64,000 nt of DNA, taken from contig NZ_JAQZSM010000004.1 in NCBI RefSeq assembly GCF_028745735.1, positions 213,308 through 277,307 of the forward strand. Reading direction: 5' to 3'. Of the stretch, positions 43,470 to 52,337 are shown piece by piece (positions within the stretch are counted from its first letter, which is position 1; each line of letters starts with the position of its first letter). Under the pieces are notes generated by a model that was not told the origin of the DNA, did no database searches, and saw nothing but the letters and a program-made list of their open reading frames with translations. Source of the DNA: Roseinatronobacter alkalisoli (GTDB lineage Bacteria; Pseudomonadota; Alphaproteobacteria; Rhodobacterales; Rhodobacteraceae). The position numbers and the translations under genes were made by a program.

Positions 43470-44447
43470 TCAGTCGATCTCGCCGATATTGCGGAGGATG
43501 CCTTCGATCGAGGTCACCGTCGCTTGATAAAGCGCGGTAGAATCCTCCGAATTCATGGGCTCGATCCCGGCATTGACGCGGTCACTCATTGCCACTGCGG
43601 TGGGGGAGGCCAGTGCCTCCATGAAGCAATCTTGCAAGAACTCGACAGTCTCTGCGGGAACGTCAGAGGTCGCAATCACCATGAGCCACGCCGGCAATAC
43701 CACATCATATCCAGCTTCGCGGAACGTCGGCGTGTCAGGCAATACGGCCGAGCGTTCTTCCGAGAAAACACCAAGTGCTGTCAACTCACCAGACGCAACT
43801 TCGGACGCAATGCTGGCGGGCAATGTCATGCCCAGATCGATGTGGCCGCCCATAATCAGGCTGCGGGTTTCACCGCCGCCAGACGTGGGTACATGGATGT
43901 TTTCAAGTCCTGTCTCCATTTCAAACAGGATCAACGGAAGGTGGACCAGGCCGAGGGGGTTTGCGTGACCAAACGTGATGCTGCCGGGGTCAGATTCAGC
44001 AGCGGCGACCCAATCTTCGATCGTCTGGATATCATGGTCTGGGCGTGTGTAGACAGTCGGCAGCCACTCGGTGAAGTTCATGACAGGCTGCCAGTCATCA
44101 TGGGACCAATCAACTTCATCGACAAAGCCCGATGTCACGACAGGGCCATAATCCGACACCAGCAGCGTGTGGCCATTGGCGGGAGCGCTTCGTACGAAAT
44201 TTACCGCCTCAAGGCCAGCAGCTCCGGACATGCTGACCACGTCAATCCGCGGGCCACAAAACTCTGGCGCAGTGGCTGACAGGACGCGCGCGGTGATGTC
44301 GCTGCCGCCGCCCGGACCGAATGGTATGACCAGTCGGATCGGGTCACTCCCCAATGGGCTTGCACTCGCAAATACAGGGGCCAGCACCATTGTGGCAGTC
44401 GCAATGACTGCGGTAGAGCCTTTGAGCTTGGATGTGATATGGAACAT
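43470..44447 (-). CDS. tctC: Tripartite tricarboxylate transporter, TctC periplasmic binding protein
   Basis: The 325-residue protein begins with a signal peptide (ends near ASASP, residue 31) and has the Bug-family pattern: PIRLVIPFGPGGGSDITARVLS, ADSYGPVVTSGFVD-like ligand region, and GGGETRSLIMGGHIDLGMTLPASI. It captures a carboxylate in the periplasm and hands it to TctAB. AAGGAAG lies before the ATG at 44447. It heads the tctCAB operon. A GC-rich hairpin lies in the 117-base gap before tctA. Confidence 0.9.
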   Translation of the reverse strand: MFHITSKLKGSTAVIATATMVLAPVFASASPLGSDPIRLVIPFGPGGGSDITARVLSATAPEFCGPRIDVVSMSGAAGLEAVNFVRSAPANGHTLLVSDYGPVVTSGFVDEVDWSHDDWQPVMNFTEWLPTVYTRPDHDIQTIEDWVAAAESDPGSITFGHANPLGLVHLPLILFEMETGLENIHVPTSGGGETRSLIMGGHIDLGMTLPASIASEVASGELTALGVFSEERSAVLPDTPTFREAGYDVVLPAWLMVIATSDVPAETVEFLQDCFMEALASPTAVAMSDRVNAGIEPMNSEDSTALYQATVTSIEGILRNIGEID

Positions 44448-44813
44448 GTCTTTCTTCCTTGTTGGGTTGCGCTGCAGCAAGCAGCATCAGTCGCTATCCG
44501 GCATCAGGTTGGCCCCGATCTCTCTGTGTGATTATTTTCGTGACGTCGTGCTGTTAATCTCAGACTTGTCTGTGCCCGAAGCGGTTCGGAGCGTGAGTGC
44601 GTCATTTTCAAGGTCAGACTACGGTAACAGCATCAAGAAAGTCGTTCTCTCCGAAAGGCTGTGAACTTGAAGCCCAATTAACTTACTTTTATCTGAATTC
44701 TGGTCTTTAGTTCTGTAATTGAGGCTGGGTGCGGAATCACGTGGGTTTTGGATGGTGCAACCGATCTGATGCGATTACCTTCGGCGACACTCTGATCACA
44801 AGGCACGTTCGCC
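44448..44813. other. Intergenic region between divergent tctC and the MFS relic
   Basis: AT-rich stretches occur at 44680-44720, fitting promoters for both sides, but no clear -35/-10 pair, operator or gene is visible. Confidence 0.3.
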
Positions 44814-45657
44814 ATGTCTGTTTCACCGATTGGCCCTCAGCAGGCTTGGCCGCACTTTGGTTTGCTCGTCGGCGCGCATTGTCTTGGCGCGATGAATTTG
44901 CTGGTGGTTCTGGCGTGCGCCCCATTGATCTCTGCGGAATTTGGCTACTCCGCCGTCGAGATCGGGCTCATCGCAAGCGCCTACGCCTTGGGCATCACCT
45001 TGCTGTCAATTCCGGCCGGACGTTGCAGCGACATGGTCGGGGTGCGCGGATCGCTGTTTCTGGCCGGATGGATCATGGCGGCGGGTGTCATGGTATTCGC
45101 ATCTGCTCAGAGTATCGGCCCTGCACTTGGGGGTATGTTACTGATCGGTTGCGGGTATAGCCTTGTGAATCCCGCAGCGGGTCGGGCCGTCATGCTCTGG
45201 TATCCGGCCTCGATACGCGCCACATTGATGGGAATTAAACAGACTGGTGTGCCGCTAGGGGGCGCACTGGGTACAAGCGCTGCATTACTGGCCCCGATAC
45301 TGGGATGGCAAGTCGTTGTCGTCGCCACCGGCGCGGTGACAGCGGCATGCGGCCTGGCTTTTCTGTTTTTACCACGCGAGCATGTCGCCTATCAGGTTCC
45401 GCGTGTGACTGTGCGCAGCGAGCTGTCTGCCATCTGGGTGCTGCTGCGCAATCCGGTTCTGGGCCGTAACAATCTGGCCAGCGGGTTGAATAACGGGGCA
45501 CAGTTCATCCTATGGACTCACCTGATAGAATTCCTGCGCCTTGGGGCGGGGTTTGGACTGCCCTTGGCGAATGCCTGCCTTAGTCTGTCGCATATTTGCA
45601 GCATCGGTGGGCGGGTGTTCTGGGGCTGGGCCACGGACTGGTTCTTTCGCGCAGAGG
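44814..45657 (+). pseudogene. Truncated MFS transporter gene
   Basis: The first about 280 codons read as an MFS protein (LVVLACAPLISAEFGYSAVEIGLIASAYALGITLLSIPAGRCSDMVG, GYSLVNPAAGRAVMLWYPASIRATLMGIKQTGVPLGGALG). The family should run to about 400 residues, but sense ends exactly where a 55-bp copy of tctA sequence begins at 45658. The frame stays open by chance and runs into the WYL regulator gene downstream, giving a 563-codon chimeric frame. Confidence 0.8.
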
Positions 45658-45712
45658 CCCGCCAATGGGATCGCGCCCGATTATGGCCAGCAAGATACCC
45701 AGTGCCGCCATT
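45658..45712. repeat. 55-bp duplicate of tctA internal sequence
   Basis: Positions 45658-45712 repeat 42789-42843 in the same orientation with one mismatch (C to T at the GATCATGG/GATTATGG site). It sits at the break point of the MFS gene, so it is the scar of an unequal recombination or template-switch event. Confidence 0.9.
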
Positions 45713-45821
45713 CGGCTGGTGCCGCAGCGAAATCCGGGCGAATATGATAGGGGTGCGGACTTTGCTGCCGTTTACTGAAAGGCAGCTTTCTGTAAATCCT
45801 TTAGCCAGCTATGATTGTCGA

Positions 45822-46505
45822 ATGCAACGATCAGGCCGTCTTCTTCTGCTTCTTCAGACCCTCCGCGAGCGGCGCAGAGCCGTAACGGCGAGATCTCTGG
45901 CACAACAGTTTGGTGTCTCCGAGCGCACCATCTATCGGGATATGAAAACGCTTTTGGTGCTGGGCGTTCCGGTCGAAGGCGAGCCAGGCACGGGCTTCAT
46001 CTTGCGTCCGGGCTTCTTTCTGCCGTCGATGGCGTTCACGCGCGACGAGGCGGATGCCCTTCTGTTGGGTCTGCGATTCGTGCGTGCGCGTGGCGATAGC
46101 GAGATCGCGAAGGCGGCGGACACCGCATTGCTTAAGGTCACGGACGGGATGGGAGACCATGCCGAAGCGCAGATGATGCAGAACGGACTTACTGTAGGTC
46201 CGCCTGAGATAGTCCGACAGGACGCACTCAGGACGATCAGACGCGCCATGCGGGATCACTGGAAGCTGAAAATCGCCTACAGGACCGATGGTCGGGCCCC
46301 GAATTGCCGTGTTGTCTGGCCTGTGGCCTTGGGTTTTTTCGATAAGGTAGAAATGCTCGCGGCATGGTGCGAACTGCGCACGGCTTTCCGCCATTTTCGC
46401 ATTGACCGCCTCGACAGCCTGACCGTGCTCAAAGTGAATACCCCTCGATCGCGCAACAGCCTTCTTGCGGACTATCGCAAGCGCGAACCCGACGCGAACC
46501 TCTGA
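45822..46505 (+). CDS. YafY/WYL-type transcriptional regulator
   Basis: The 227-residue product has an N-terminal helix-turn-helix (RLLLLLQTLRERRRAVTARSLAQQFGVSERTIYRDMKTLLVLGVPVEGEPGTGFIL) and a C-terminal WYL domain (KLKIAYRTDGRAPNCRVVWPVALGFFDKVEMLAAWCELRTAFRHFRIDRL). WYL regulators bind a ligand or nucleic acid in the second domain. It starts at ATG 45822 inside a longer open frame. It is followed 71 bases later by an NmrA-type gene, a frequent pairing. Confidence 0.87.
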   Translation: MQRSGRLLLLLQTLRERRRAVTARSLAQQFGVSERTIYRDMKTLLVLGVPVEGEPGTGFILRPGFFLPSMAFTRDEADALLLGLRFVRARGDSEIAKAADTALLKVTDGMGDHAEAQMMQNGLTVGPPEIVRQDALRTIRRAMRDHWKLKIAYRTDGRAPNCRVVWPVALGFFDKVEMLAAWCELRTAFRHFRIDRLDSLTVLKVNTPRSRNSLLADYRKREPDANL

Positions 46506-46576
46506 CCAATCATTCCTGACATTTTCTGTCAAACTTGGCTGCTAGACTCTGGCCACGATTCTATAAGGAGATCGGG

Positions 46577-47431
46577 ATGTACATAATACTTGGTGGAACG
46601 GGACAGGTCGGATCGGCAACCGCGCGCGCGCTTCTGGACGAAGGCGAAGCAGTGACAATCGTAACGCGCGACGAAAGCCACGGGAAAGACCTGTACGACG
46701 CCGGAGCGAAAATTGTCGTTGCGGATGTTCGCAACGTAGAGGCCCTGAAAGGAGTTTTTCGATTAGGCAAGCGTGCCTTTTTGCTCAATCCGCCAGCCCC
46801 CCCGTCAAGCGCCACCGACAAGGAAGAACGCGCAAATGTGGCTGCAATAATGTCGGCACTCGATGGGTCGGGTCTGGAAAAAGTCGTCGCCGCATCGACC
46901 TATGGTGCCTTCGATGGTGAATGCTGCGGCGATCTTACCATCTTGCACGCGTTCGAACTGGCGCTGAAAAGACAAACCATTCCTGCCGCGATCAATCGTG
47001 CTGGATACTATATGAGCAACTGGGCCGGTATGGCTGAGCTGGTTCAGCAGAACGGCGCACTACCCAGCTTCTTTCCTGCCGCTCTCACCATACCGATGGT
47101 GGCACCTGCCGATCTCGGAATTGCCGCCGCACGCCGGCTGATGTCAGGCACAGACGATGTTGGGATCGAGCATATCGAGGGGCCGGAGCGCTATACTGCC
47201 AACGATGTCGCGGCTGCCTTTGCAGACATGATAGGCCGCAAGGTGGAGGTTCAGGAAGTACCGCGAGATGCGCTTGAAAATACGTTTCGCGAATTCGGAT
47301 TCTCGGAAGAAGCCGCCGCCTCCTATGCCTGTATGACCCGCCGTTTGATCGACGGAAAAACGATGCCGTTGGATGAGCCTACCTTCGGGAGCACCTCCCT
47401 GAAAAGCTACATCGCTTCTGTTTTGAGTTAG
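46577..47431 (+). CDS. NmrA-family NAD(P)-binding protein
   Basis: The 284-residue protein is an atypical short-chain dehydrogenase: Rossmann start IILGGTGQVGSATARALLDEGEAVTIVTRD, SNWAGMAELVQQ and the NmrA-type EHIEGPERYTANDVAAAFADMIGR segment. AAGGAG precedes the ATG by 8 bases. It might be a quinone oxidoreductase-like protein or a redox sensor. WYL regulator upstream is the expected controller. Confidence 0.86.
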   Translation: MYIILGGTGQVGSATARALLDEGEAVTIVTRDESHGKDLYDAGAKIVVADVRNVEALKGVFRLGKRAFLLNPPAPPSSATDKEERANVAAIMSALDGSGLEKVVAASTYGAFDGECCGDLTILHAFELALKRQTIPAAINRAGYYMSNWAGMAELVQQNGALPSFFPAALTIPMVAPADLGIAAARRLMSGTDDVGIEHIEGPERYTANDVAAAFADMIGRKVEVQEVPRDALENTFREFGFSEEAAASYACMTRRLIDGKTMPLDEPTFGSTSLKSYIASVLS

Positions 47432-47568
47432 GCAAGCACTACTAAGAACAGACGTTCGCTGCACACAGACAAAGGATCGGTTTGGGCTGATGCTGTTGAA
47501 AATGCCTTTGTTGCAGCGCGGCAGGTCTTTTGATTCATTCGATTATGAAGGGATTGGAGGATTTCGTC

Positions 47569-47655
47569 ATGATGGGCACCCAAACGGCACCGGCACAATT
47601 GTTCTATGACTTCGATCTGGAGCCGGAAGCTGCCATGTCCCCTGGGGTGGGTTAA
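47569..47655 (+). pseudogene. N-terminal remnant of an IS1182-type transposase
   Basis: After GGAGG at 47556 the frame starts MMGTQTAPAQLFYDFDLE, the opening of IS1182/IS5-group transposases, then diverges within about 20 codons and stops at 47655. Only the first end of the element is left. Its stop lies over the last bases of the hydrolase gene on the other strand, so the insertion event may have changed that protein's C-terminus. Confidence 0.6.
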
Positions 47656-48653
47656 GGCGCCGAGGGGCTCGGGCCGCCATGATCCGCGCCACCGTCACCC
47701 CTTGCCTGCAGGGGCGCGAACCCGGCCACCCAATGCGCGACGGTGCGAGGAACCTCGTCCAGCACGGGCTCATCGCTCTGGGCCTTGTAGTTGAGCATCG
47801 TTGGTTCTTCCTGCTGGTTTCGCAGCATGTGGTTCATGTCCGGCATGATCCTGGTGATGACCGGTCCCTGGCTCAGTTCGGCGATCTCAAGAGTGTCTTC
47901 CGGCAGGCATTGGAAATCCTTGCCGCCCCCGATCGCCAGAATCGGCTTTCGAAAGGTCACAAGGTGCTGCCTGACATTGTAATTGAAGGTGTCGCGGTAG
48001 AACTTGGTGCTGACCCGTTGAAAGGAAACCCACATCCGCCTGCGACGGGTGTTTTCGACCCGTTGGCGCAGGGACGCCACCACCGCCTGCGGATCCTTGG
48101 TGTAGAACAGCCAGCGCGCCAGGCGTCCCTTCAGCCCTTTCAGCGTTTTCAGGTCGCGGTTGAGCACTTCGGCGTTCTTGATCAGATCCTCCTCCAGGCT
48201 GCGCAGGCTTGCACAGAGCATGATGGCACCGCGGGTGAACGCGCCGCCCGCGCAGATATCGGGGCAGAGAACAGCCCCCTCGCTATGTCCCAGAACAAAG
48301 ATCCGGTCTGGGCAGATGCCGGGTTGCCGTGCCGCGCAGGCAACCGCCGCTTGCGCATCGCCGACCATTTCCAGCAGACCGGCGGTACCAAAGTGCCCCT
48401 CGCTCTGACCGCAGCCGCGCTTGTCATAGCGCAGCGAGGCGATACCCTGCGCAGCCAGATGTTCCGCGATGTACCTGAGGATGTCGGTGCGAAAGCCCTT
48501 TATGTTGCCATCGCGATCTTGCGGCCCGCTGCCATGCACCATCACGACACAGGGTGCCGGTGTTGCGATCCTCGGCATGGTCAGTGTGCCCGAAAGTGCC
48601 AGTCCGTCAGAGCGAAAGGAAATGGGCTGAAGGTTCAATTTTTCGGTATTCAT
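47652..48653 (-). CDS. Alpha/beta hydrolase (DLH/peptidase S9-like)
   Basis: The 333-residue protein has VVMVHGSGPQDRDG (oxyanion region), RYDKRGCGQSEG, the nucleophile elbow GHSEGAV with S124, GGGKDFQCL carrying the acid and PDMNHML with the catalytic His. It is likely an esterase or acyl hydrolase. The ATGA overlap with the transglutaminase gene upstream couples their translation. Its last 12 residues (GGADHGGPSPSAP) look unrelated to the family and coincide with the transposase relic. Confidence 0.83.
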   Translation of the reverse strand: MNTEKLNLQPISFRSDGLALSGTLTMPRIATPAPCVVMVHGSGPQDRDGNIKGFRTDILRYIAEHLAAQGIASLRYDKRGCGQSEGHFGTAGLLEMVGDAQAAVACAARQPGICPDRIFVLGHSEGAVLCPDICAGGAFTRGAIMLCASLRSLEEDLIKNAEVLNRDLKTLKGLKGRLARWLFYTKDPQAVVASLRQRVENTRRRRMWVSFQRVSTKFYRDTFNYNVRQHLVTFRKPILAIGGGKDFQCLPEDTLEIAELSQGPVITRIMPDMNHMLRNQQEEPTMLNYKAQSDEPVLDEVPRTVAHWVAGFAPLQARGDGGADHGGPSPSAP

Positions 48654-49885
48654 TTCACCTCGCCGTTACGTTTGCGCGCTGCCGTAAGCCGCGACCAGAG
48701 TGGCGAGCGAAGGCGCATAAGCCGCATGCCGCGCAGAAAGCCCAGTGCGAAAGCGCCGAACCAGACCCAGATCACACCTTGCAGCAGAGGTGCCAGAGGG
48801 GGAAGAAACGGCAGCGCGAGCGATGTCAAAACAACCCCGGCGACACCCTTTAGCGGGTGCAGCGCCACGATGTCGGCCAGCACGAAGGGGCTGCGCGGCA
48901 AATATCGTGAGGGTTGGCGAATGCTGAAGCGCCATGGGCGCAGGCGACGCAGGAGGGCGAAATGAGGTCTTGCAGGGTTGCGGATCACCGTCCAGGGCAT
49001 CTGAAGAAACGGCACCACAGGCTTTCCCCGCCAATGGGGCGCCTCGTGCCAGAAGGTGACAGGCCCGAGCCCGTCCAGTGTGAGGCTCAGACCTTCGACC
49101 TTGTCGGAGGAGATCTGTCGCACAGCACCCGGCCACGGCAGCCCCGTATGCCGCGACAGCACCATGCGGTAGGGGTCGAGCGCGCCGACATGGTTTCGCG
49201 TTGCTGCGCCGGTGTCCAGAATGGGCCCGAGATATCCGCCCTCACGCACGAGGTTGGGATCGACGGGCAGCCATCCGTCGCCGTCCCAGGCTTCGGCCCA
49301 GGCATGGGGCGTGGCCATCCAGGGTGCCGTGATCAGCCCGAACACAGGTCGCGCCGGAATACCGGCAGCGCGGCAAAGCGCCACGAATACAAAGGCGTAT
49401 TCACCGCAATCGCCCGAGCCGCGCCGAAGCGATGTGGCGGCTCCGCGCGCGTCGCGCGGATACTGGTAGCGCAGCGCATCCGCCGTAGCCCGGGCCAGCG
49501 CAGAGATGCGCTCTGAATGGTTTGCGATCCCGGCCAGGCTGCGGAGTGCAAGATCATACAATGCGGGATGTGAAACGGTCATCGGACCTTCGTCGAGGTC
49601 GGCAGAACCTGGCGGTGGCAAATCCAGATAGCTGCCAAGTGCCAACCGCTGTGTTTCGATCCTTGCGGTGACAGTGGCGACTTGACCATGTTCCAGCCGT
49701 ATCAGCCGACGGTGGCCATGCACATCCATGAACTCCTGGCCCTTTGGCGCATCAAGGTTGAGGATGCGTTGATACCCGTCATCCGAGGGCAGCGGCAACA
49801 GCACTTCCAGCGCGTCATCGCCCGCATATCCCCAAGGGTCGAACCGGATTGTTACTGTGCAGGCAAAGCTGTCAGCGACGGTCAT
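48650..49885 (-). CDS. Transglutaminase-like domain protein with C-terminal helices
   Basis: The 411-residue protein has a transglutaminase core with Cys160 (RRGSGDCGEYAFVFVALC), His194 (TPHAWAEAW) and Asp209 (WLPVDPN), the catalytic triad, followed by a C-terminal region of about 120 residues with two or three hydrophobic segments that could anchor it to the membrane. It should act as a cysteine protease or amide-bond transferase. ATGA overlaps occur at both ends, with ArsR upstream and the hydrolase downstream, so all three are one tightly coupled operon. Confidence 0.83.
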   Translation of the reverse strand: MTVADSFACTVTIRFDPWGYAGDDALEVLLPLPSDDGYQRILNLDAPKGQEFMDVHGHRRLIRLEHGQVATVTARIETQRLALGSYLDLPPPGSADLDEGPMTVSHPALYDLALRSLAGIANHSERISALARATADALRYQYPRDARGAATSLRRGSGDCGEYAFVFVALCRAAGIPARPVFGLITAPWMATPHAWAEAWDGDGWLPVDPNLVREGGYLGPILDTGAATRNHVGALDPYRMVLSRHTGLPWPGAVRQISSDKVEGLSLTLDGLGPVTFWHEAPHWRGKPVVPFLQMPWTVIRNPARPHFALLRRLRPWRFSIRQPSRYLPRSPFVLADIVALHPLKGVAGVVLTSLALPFLPPLAPLLQGVIWVWFGAFALGFLRGMRLMRLRSPLWSRLTAARKRNGEVK

Positions 49886-50379
49886 GGCGCGTCCTGCCCG
49901 GTTTGTGGCCCTCCTGCCGCAGCGACGATCACCAAGAGTGGAACAACCCGATCTGGCGGGATCGAGTAGCGGCCACGCCGCTCGTTGCGTAACCATCCTG
50001 TGGCAGTCAGTTCGCGCAAATGGTGATGAAGCTGCCCTGTGGTGCCCTCACACAGCGTCTCGGCGAGTGAAGCGGTCTCGGATGTACCGTTCAGCACCGT
50101 TTGCAGCAAAGACAGTCGGATCGGATGTCCCAGAGCGGAAAGGACATGCGCGATCTCGGTCCAGTCGCAGTGCAGAAGTCCGTGCGCCGGATGGCCCATC
50201 TGCCAGTCCACCCGCGATGGCCCCGGCATATCGACGGTGCCTCCAAACTGCACTGAGCCACCGGCAGGGGCCTCGTTGCGCAAGCGCTCAAGCGGCAGGC
50301 GAGATCCAGCTTTCTGCAACAGACCCACGGCTTCTTCCAGTGCCGCAACACGTGCAGCGAGATCGGGTTTGTCGTCCAT
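49882..50379 (-). CDS. ArsR-family-like winged-helix regulator
   Basis: The 165-residue product has a long leader then an ArsR-type helix-turn-helix (ALGHPIRLSLLQTVLNGTSETASLAETLCEGTTGQLHHHLRELTATGWLRNERRGRYSI). The leader of about 75 residues contains no known domain and might sense the signal. It heads the ArsR-transglutaminase-hydrolase operon and a long palindrome precedes it. The ATG before DDKPDLAARV was chosen; a longer frame would begin 15 bases earlier. Confidence 0.82.
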   Translation of the reverse strand: MDDKPDLAARVAALEEAVGLLQKAGSRLPLERLRNEAPAGGSVQFGGTVDMPGPSRVDWQMGHPAHGLLHCDWTEIAHVLSALGHPIRLSLLQTVLNGTSETASLAETLCEGTTGQLHHHLRELTATGWLRNERRGRYSIPPDRVVPLLVIVAAAGGPQTGQDAP

Positions 50380-50389
50380 CGGAAACGCC

Positions 50390-50425
50390 CACATAGTACG
50401 TTAATACGATTAAACGTACTATGTG
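50390..50425. promoter_or_regulatory. 36-bp nested palindrome upstream of the ArsR-transglutaminase operon
   Basis: Arms CACATAGTACGTT and AACGTACTATGTG are perfect (13 bp) around ten bases, and an inner TTAAT-ACG-ATTAA repeat is nested inside. It begins 10 bases upstream of the start codon and is a strong candidate for the operator of this operon. Confidence 0.8.
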
Positions 50426-50574
50426 TCCGAAGTCTGTGTCAATGTCGGTTGCCGGTGCCAAGCGTGACCGGGCTACTGTCCTAACAGGGGTGGGCGATTC
50501 CAATCACCGTAGTCGGTTGGGGGAGCAATAGCATTGGACAATTGGCAGCATTTGCAGGACCATACCGCCTCGCA

Positions 50575-51156
50575 TTACAGCCCGCGGCACTCGTTGGCAA
50601 AGGCCCTGCGCAGATGCGCTTCAGCCTTTTCGGGGTGCATTTCTTCCGCTGGTGACAAGAGCATTCCTGCCAGGCCGTCATACATTGCACTGAGGCGGAT
50701 AGCCGTTTCCTCCGGGTTCTCCAGGTTCCAGATACCCTTTGCGCAACCTGCACGAAGCAGATCGCAAAGGCCACCGCGTGAATGCACACTCATCTTGGCG
50801 AATACGGTCTTCATGGGCTCATCCGTCGCAGCGAGTTCCGCCGCCTCCATCCAAAGGTGCCAGTAACGGCGTGAATCCATTGTGAAGGCTGTTGTGAAAT
50901 ATCTTTCCAGATCTTCCCTTGGGTCTCCCGAACTGGCGAACTGGCTCTGTGTCACCTCTTCAAACAGTCGCGCCCAAGCCAGCGCCCTGAGTTCCGGCCA
51001 GCGGAAATAGTGGTTCAAAAGCCCGGTGCCAACGCCAGCCCTCTCGGTCACGTCACGGGTTTTGACGGCGCGCAGACCAACTTCGAGAACAAGCGCGATG
51101 GTGGCCTCGACGAGTTGTTCCCGGCGGCTCGGGGCACTTTTATCACTGACGGGCAC
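50575..51156 (-). CDS. TetR-family repressor (BetI-like)
   Basis: The 193-residue regulator has RREQLVEATIALVLEVGLRAVKTRDVTERAGVGTGLLNHYFRWPELRALAWARLFEEV as helix-turn-helix and dimer start, and a BetI-like C-terminal domain. Two identical-half palindromes separate it from the divergent DUF418 gene, which is the likely target. Confidence 0.86.
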   Translation of the reverse strand: MPVSDKSAPSRREQLVEATIALVLEVGLRAVKTRDVTERAGVGTGLLNHYFRWPELRALAWARLFEEVTQSQFASSGDPREDLERYFTTAFTMDSRRYWHLWMEAAELAATDEPMKTVFAKMSVHSRGGLCDLLRAGCAKGIWNLENPEETAIRLSAMYDGLAGMLLSPAEEMHPEKAEAHLRRAFANECRGL

Positions 51157-51177
51157 TAAACAACCTCCTTGACGGCG

Positions 51178-51215
51178 TTGAGCGATTGCTCAATATGGCT
51201 TGAGCAACCGCTCAA
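51178..51215. promoter_or_regulatory. Two tandem TTGAGC-N4-GCTCAA palindromes
   Basis: Sites at 51178-51193 (loop GATT) and 51200-51215 (loop AACC) have identical arms and centres 22 bases apart, two turns of the helix, so two dimers would bind one face. The second ends 12 bases before the DUF418 start codon. Confidence 0.82.
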
Positions 51216-51227
51216 CCGGAGAATACC

Positions 51228-52337
51228 ATGCCGATACCCAATCGCAATACCTCCGTCGATTTGATCCGATTACTGGCACTGATCGGCATTTGCATCGTGA
51301 ACGTCGTCTTCCTTGGCTTGCCGGTCGACGTTGCCCTGTCCCCGGCTTTGAGCGGTGCCGACCAGATCGCGGCATTCCTTATCGAAGCCTTGCTTCAGTC
51401 TAAGTTTTTTGTGCTGTTCTCATTTCTCTTTGGCTGGGGAATTCACGTTCAGGAACAGTCCGCGCGTCGTGCTGGCGTGTCATTCGCAGGCCGGTTTGGG
51501 CGCCGCATGTTCGGCCTTGCGGCTCTGGGCTGCCTTCATGCGGTGCTCGTGTTCACTGGCGACATCTTGCTCATCTACGCGCTTCTGGGCGTCTTGATCT
51601 GGCCACTCCATGCGCGGTCGCCCCGGACCCTCATGCGCGTTGCCTATTGCATGGTTCCGCTTGCCGCTGTTTTCCTCGTCACCCTCGCCGTGATGCTTCC
51701 CCAGGAGTTCGCGCCAGTCACCGGCCCCGGACTCGGCGGTAGCTATTTCCAGGCGACACAGGCACGGCTGGCCGACTGGCCTGGAACTCTGGGCTTTCTC
51801 CTCCTGTTTCAGGGACCTTTGGCCTTTGGGGCTTTCGCCATGGGACTCGCCGCCGCCAAGACGCAGTTTTTTTCCACGGGCAGCCCCGGCAGGGCAGCGC
51901 TGCGACGCTCACTCCCATGGCTCCTGTTGGCGGGGGTTCCGCTCAACATTGCCTATGCTGCCTCGATGGGGGGATTGTTCCCGGCAGAACAAGAAGTCCC
52001 GCAACTCTTGGGGTTTGTCTGCATCGCGGTCGGAGGGCCGATGCTTGCAGCCGTCTATCTGCACCTGATGCTGACGTTGAACGATCGGATTGCCCTGCCG
52101 TCTGTGTTGGTGGCAGCGGGCCAGAATTCGCTATCAGTCTATGTTCTGCAGGGTATTCTTGCGGGTTTTGTGTTTGGCGGCTATGGCCTAGGACTGTTCG
52201 GCCGGATAGGATTTGCTGGTTTGGCTCCGGTTGGCCTGCTCATTTCGGTTCTGGCTGTTCTCACGATAGGACTCGTCACCAAATCCGGGAAAAGGGGCCC
52301 GTTGGAAGCCCTGTTACGGGCGGGAACATATCGTTGA
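51228..52337 (+). CDS. DUF418-family membrane protein
   Basis: The 369-residue protein has about nine hydrophobic segments and the DUF418 marks: VDLIRLLALIGICIVNVVFLGLP at the N-terminus, LFSFLFGWGIHVQ after helix 2 and the C-terminal AAGQNSLSVYVLQGILAGFVF. DUF418 proteins resemble acyltransferase-type or heparan-acetyl-like transporters and are of unknown role. TetR control by two strong operators suggests an export or envelope-modification job. Confidence 0.86.
   Translation: MPIPNRNTSVDLIRLLALIGICIVNVVFLGLPVDVALSPALSGADQIAAFLIEALLQSKFFVLFSFLFGWGIHVQEQSARRAGVSFAGRFGRRMFGLAALGCLHAVLVFTGDILLIYALLGVLIWPLHARSPRTLMRVAYCMVPLAAVFLVTLAVMLPQEFAPVTGPGLGGSYFQATQARLADWPGTLGFLLLFQGPLAFGAFAMGLAAAKTQFFSTGSPGRAALRRSLPWLLLAGVPLNIAYAASMGGLFPAEQEVPQLLGFVCIAVGGPMLAAVYLHLMLTLNDRIALPSVLVAAGQNSLSVYVLQGILAGFVFGGYGLGLFGRIGFAGLAPVGLLISVLAVLTIGLVTKSGKRGPLEALLRAGTYR

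Noticed and set aside
44814..46505. A 563-codon frame read as a single MFS-WYL fusion protein
   Set aside because: A 55-bp tctA duplicate marks a scar in the middle and the WYL protein has its own ATG and normal length, so two units were called.
47679..48965. A 428-codon frame on the + strand
   Set aside because: It is antisense to the hydrolase and transglutaminase genes, which have intact catalytic motifs.
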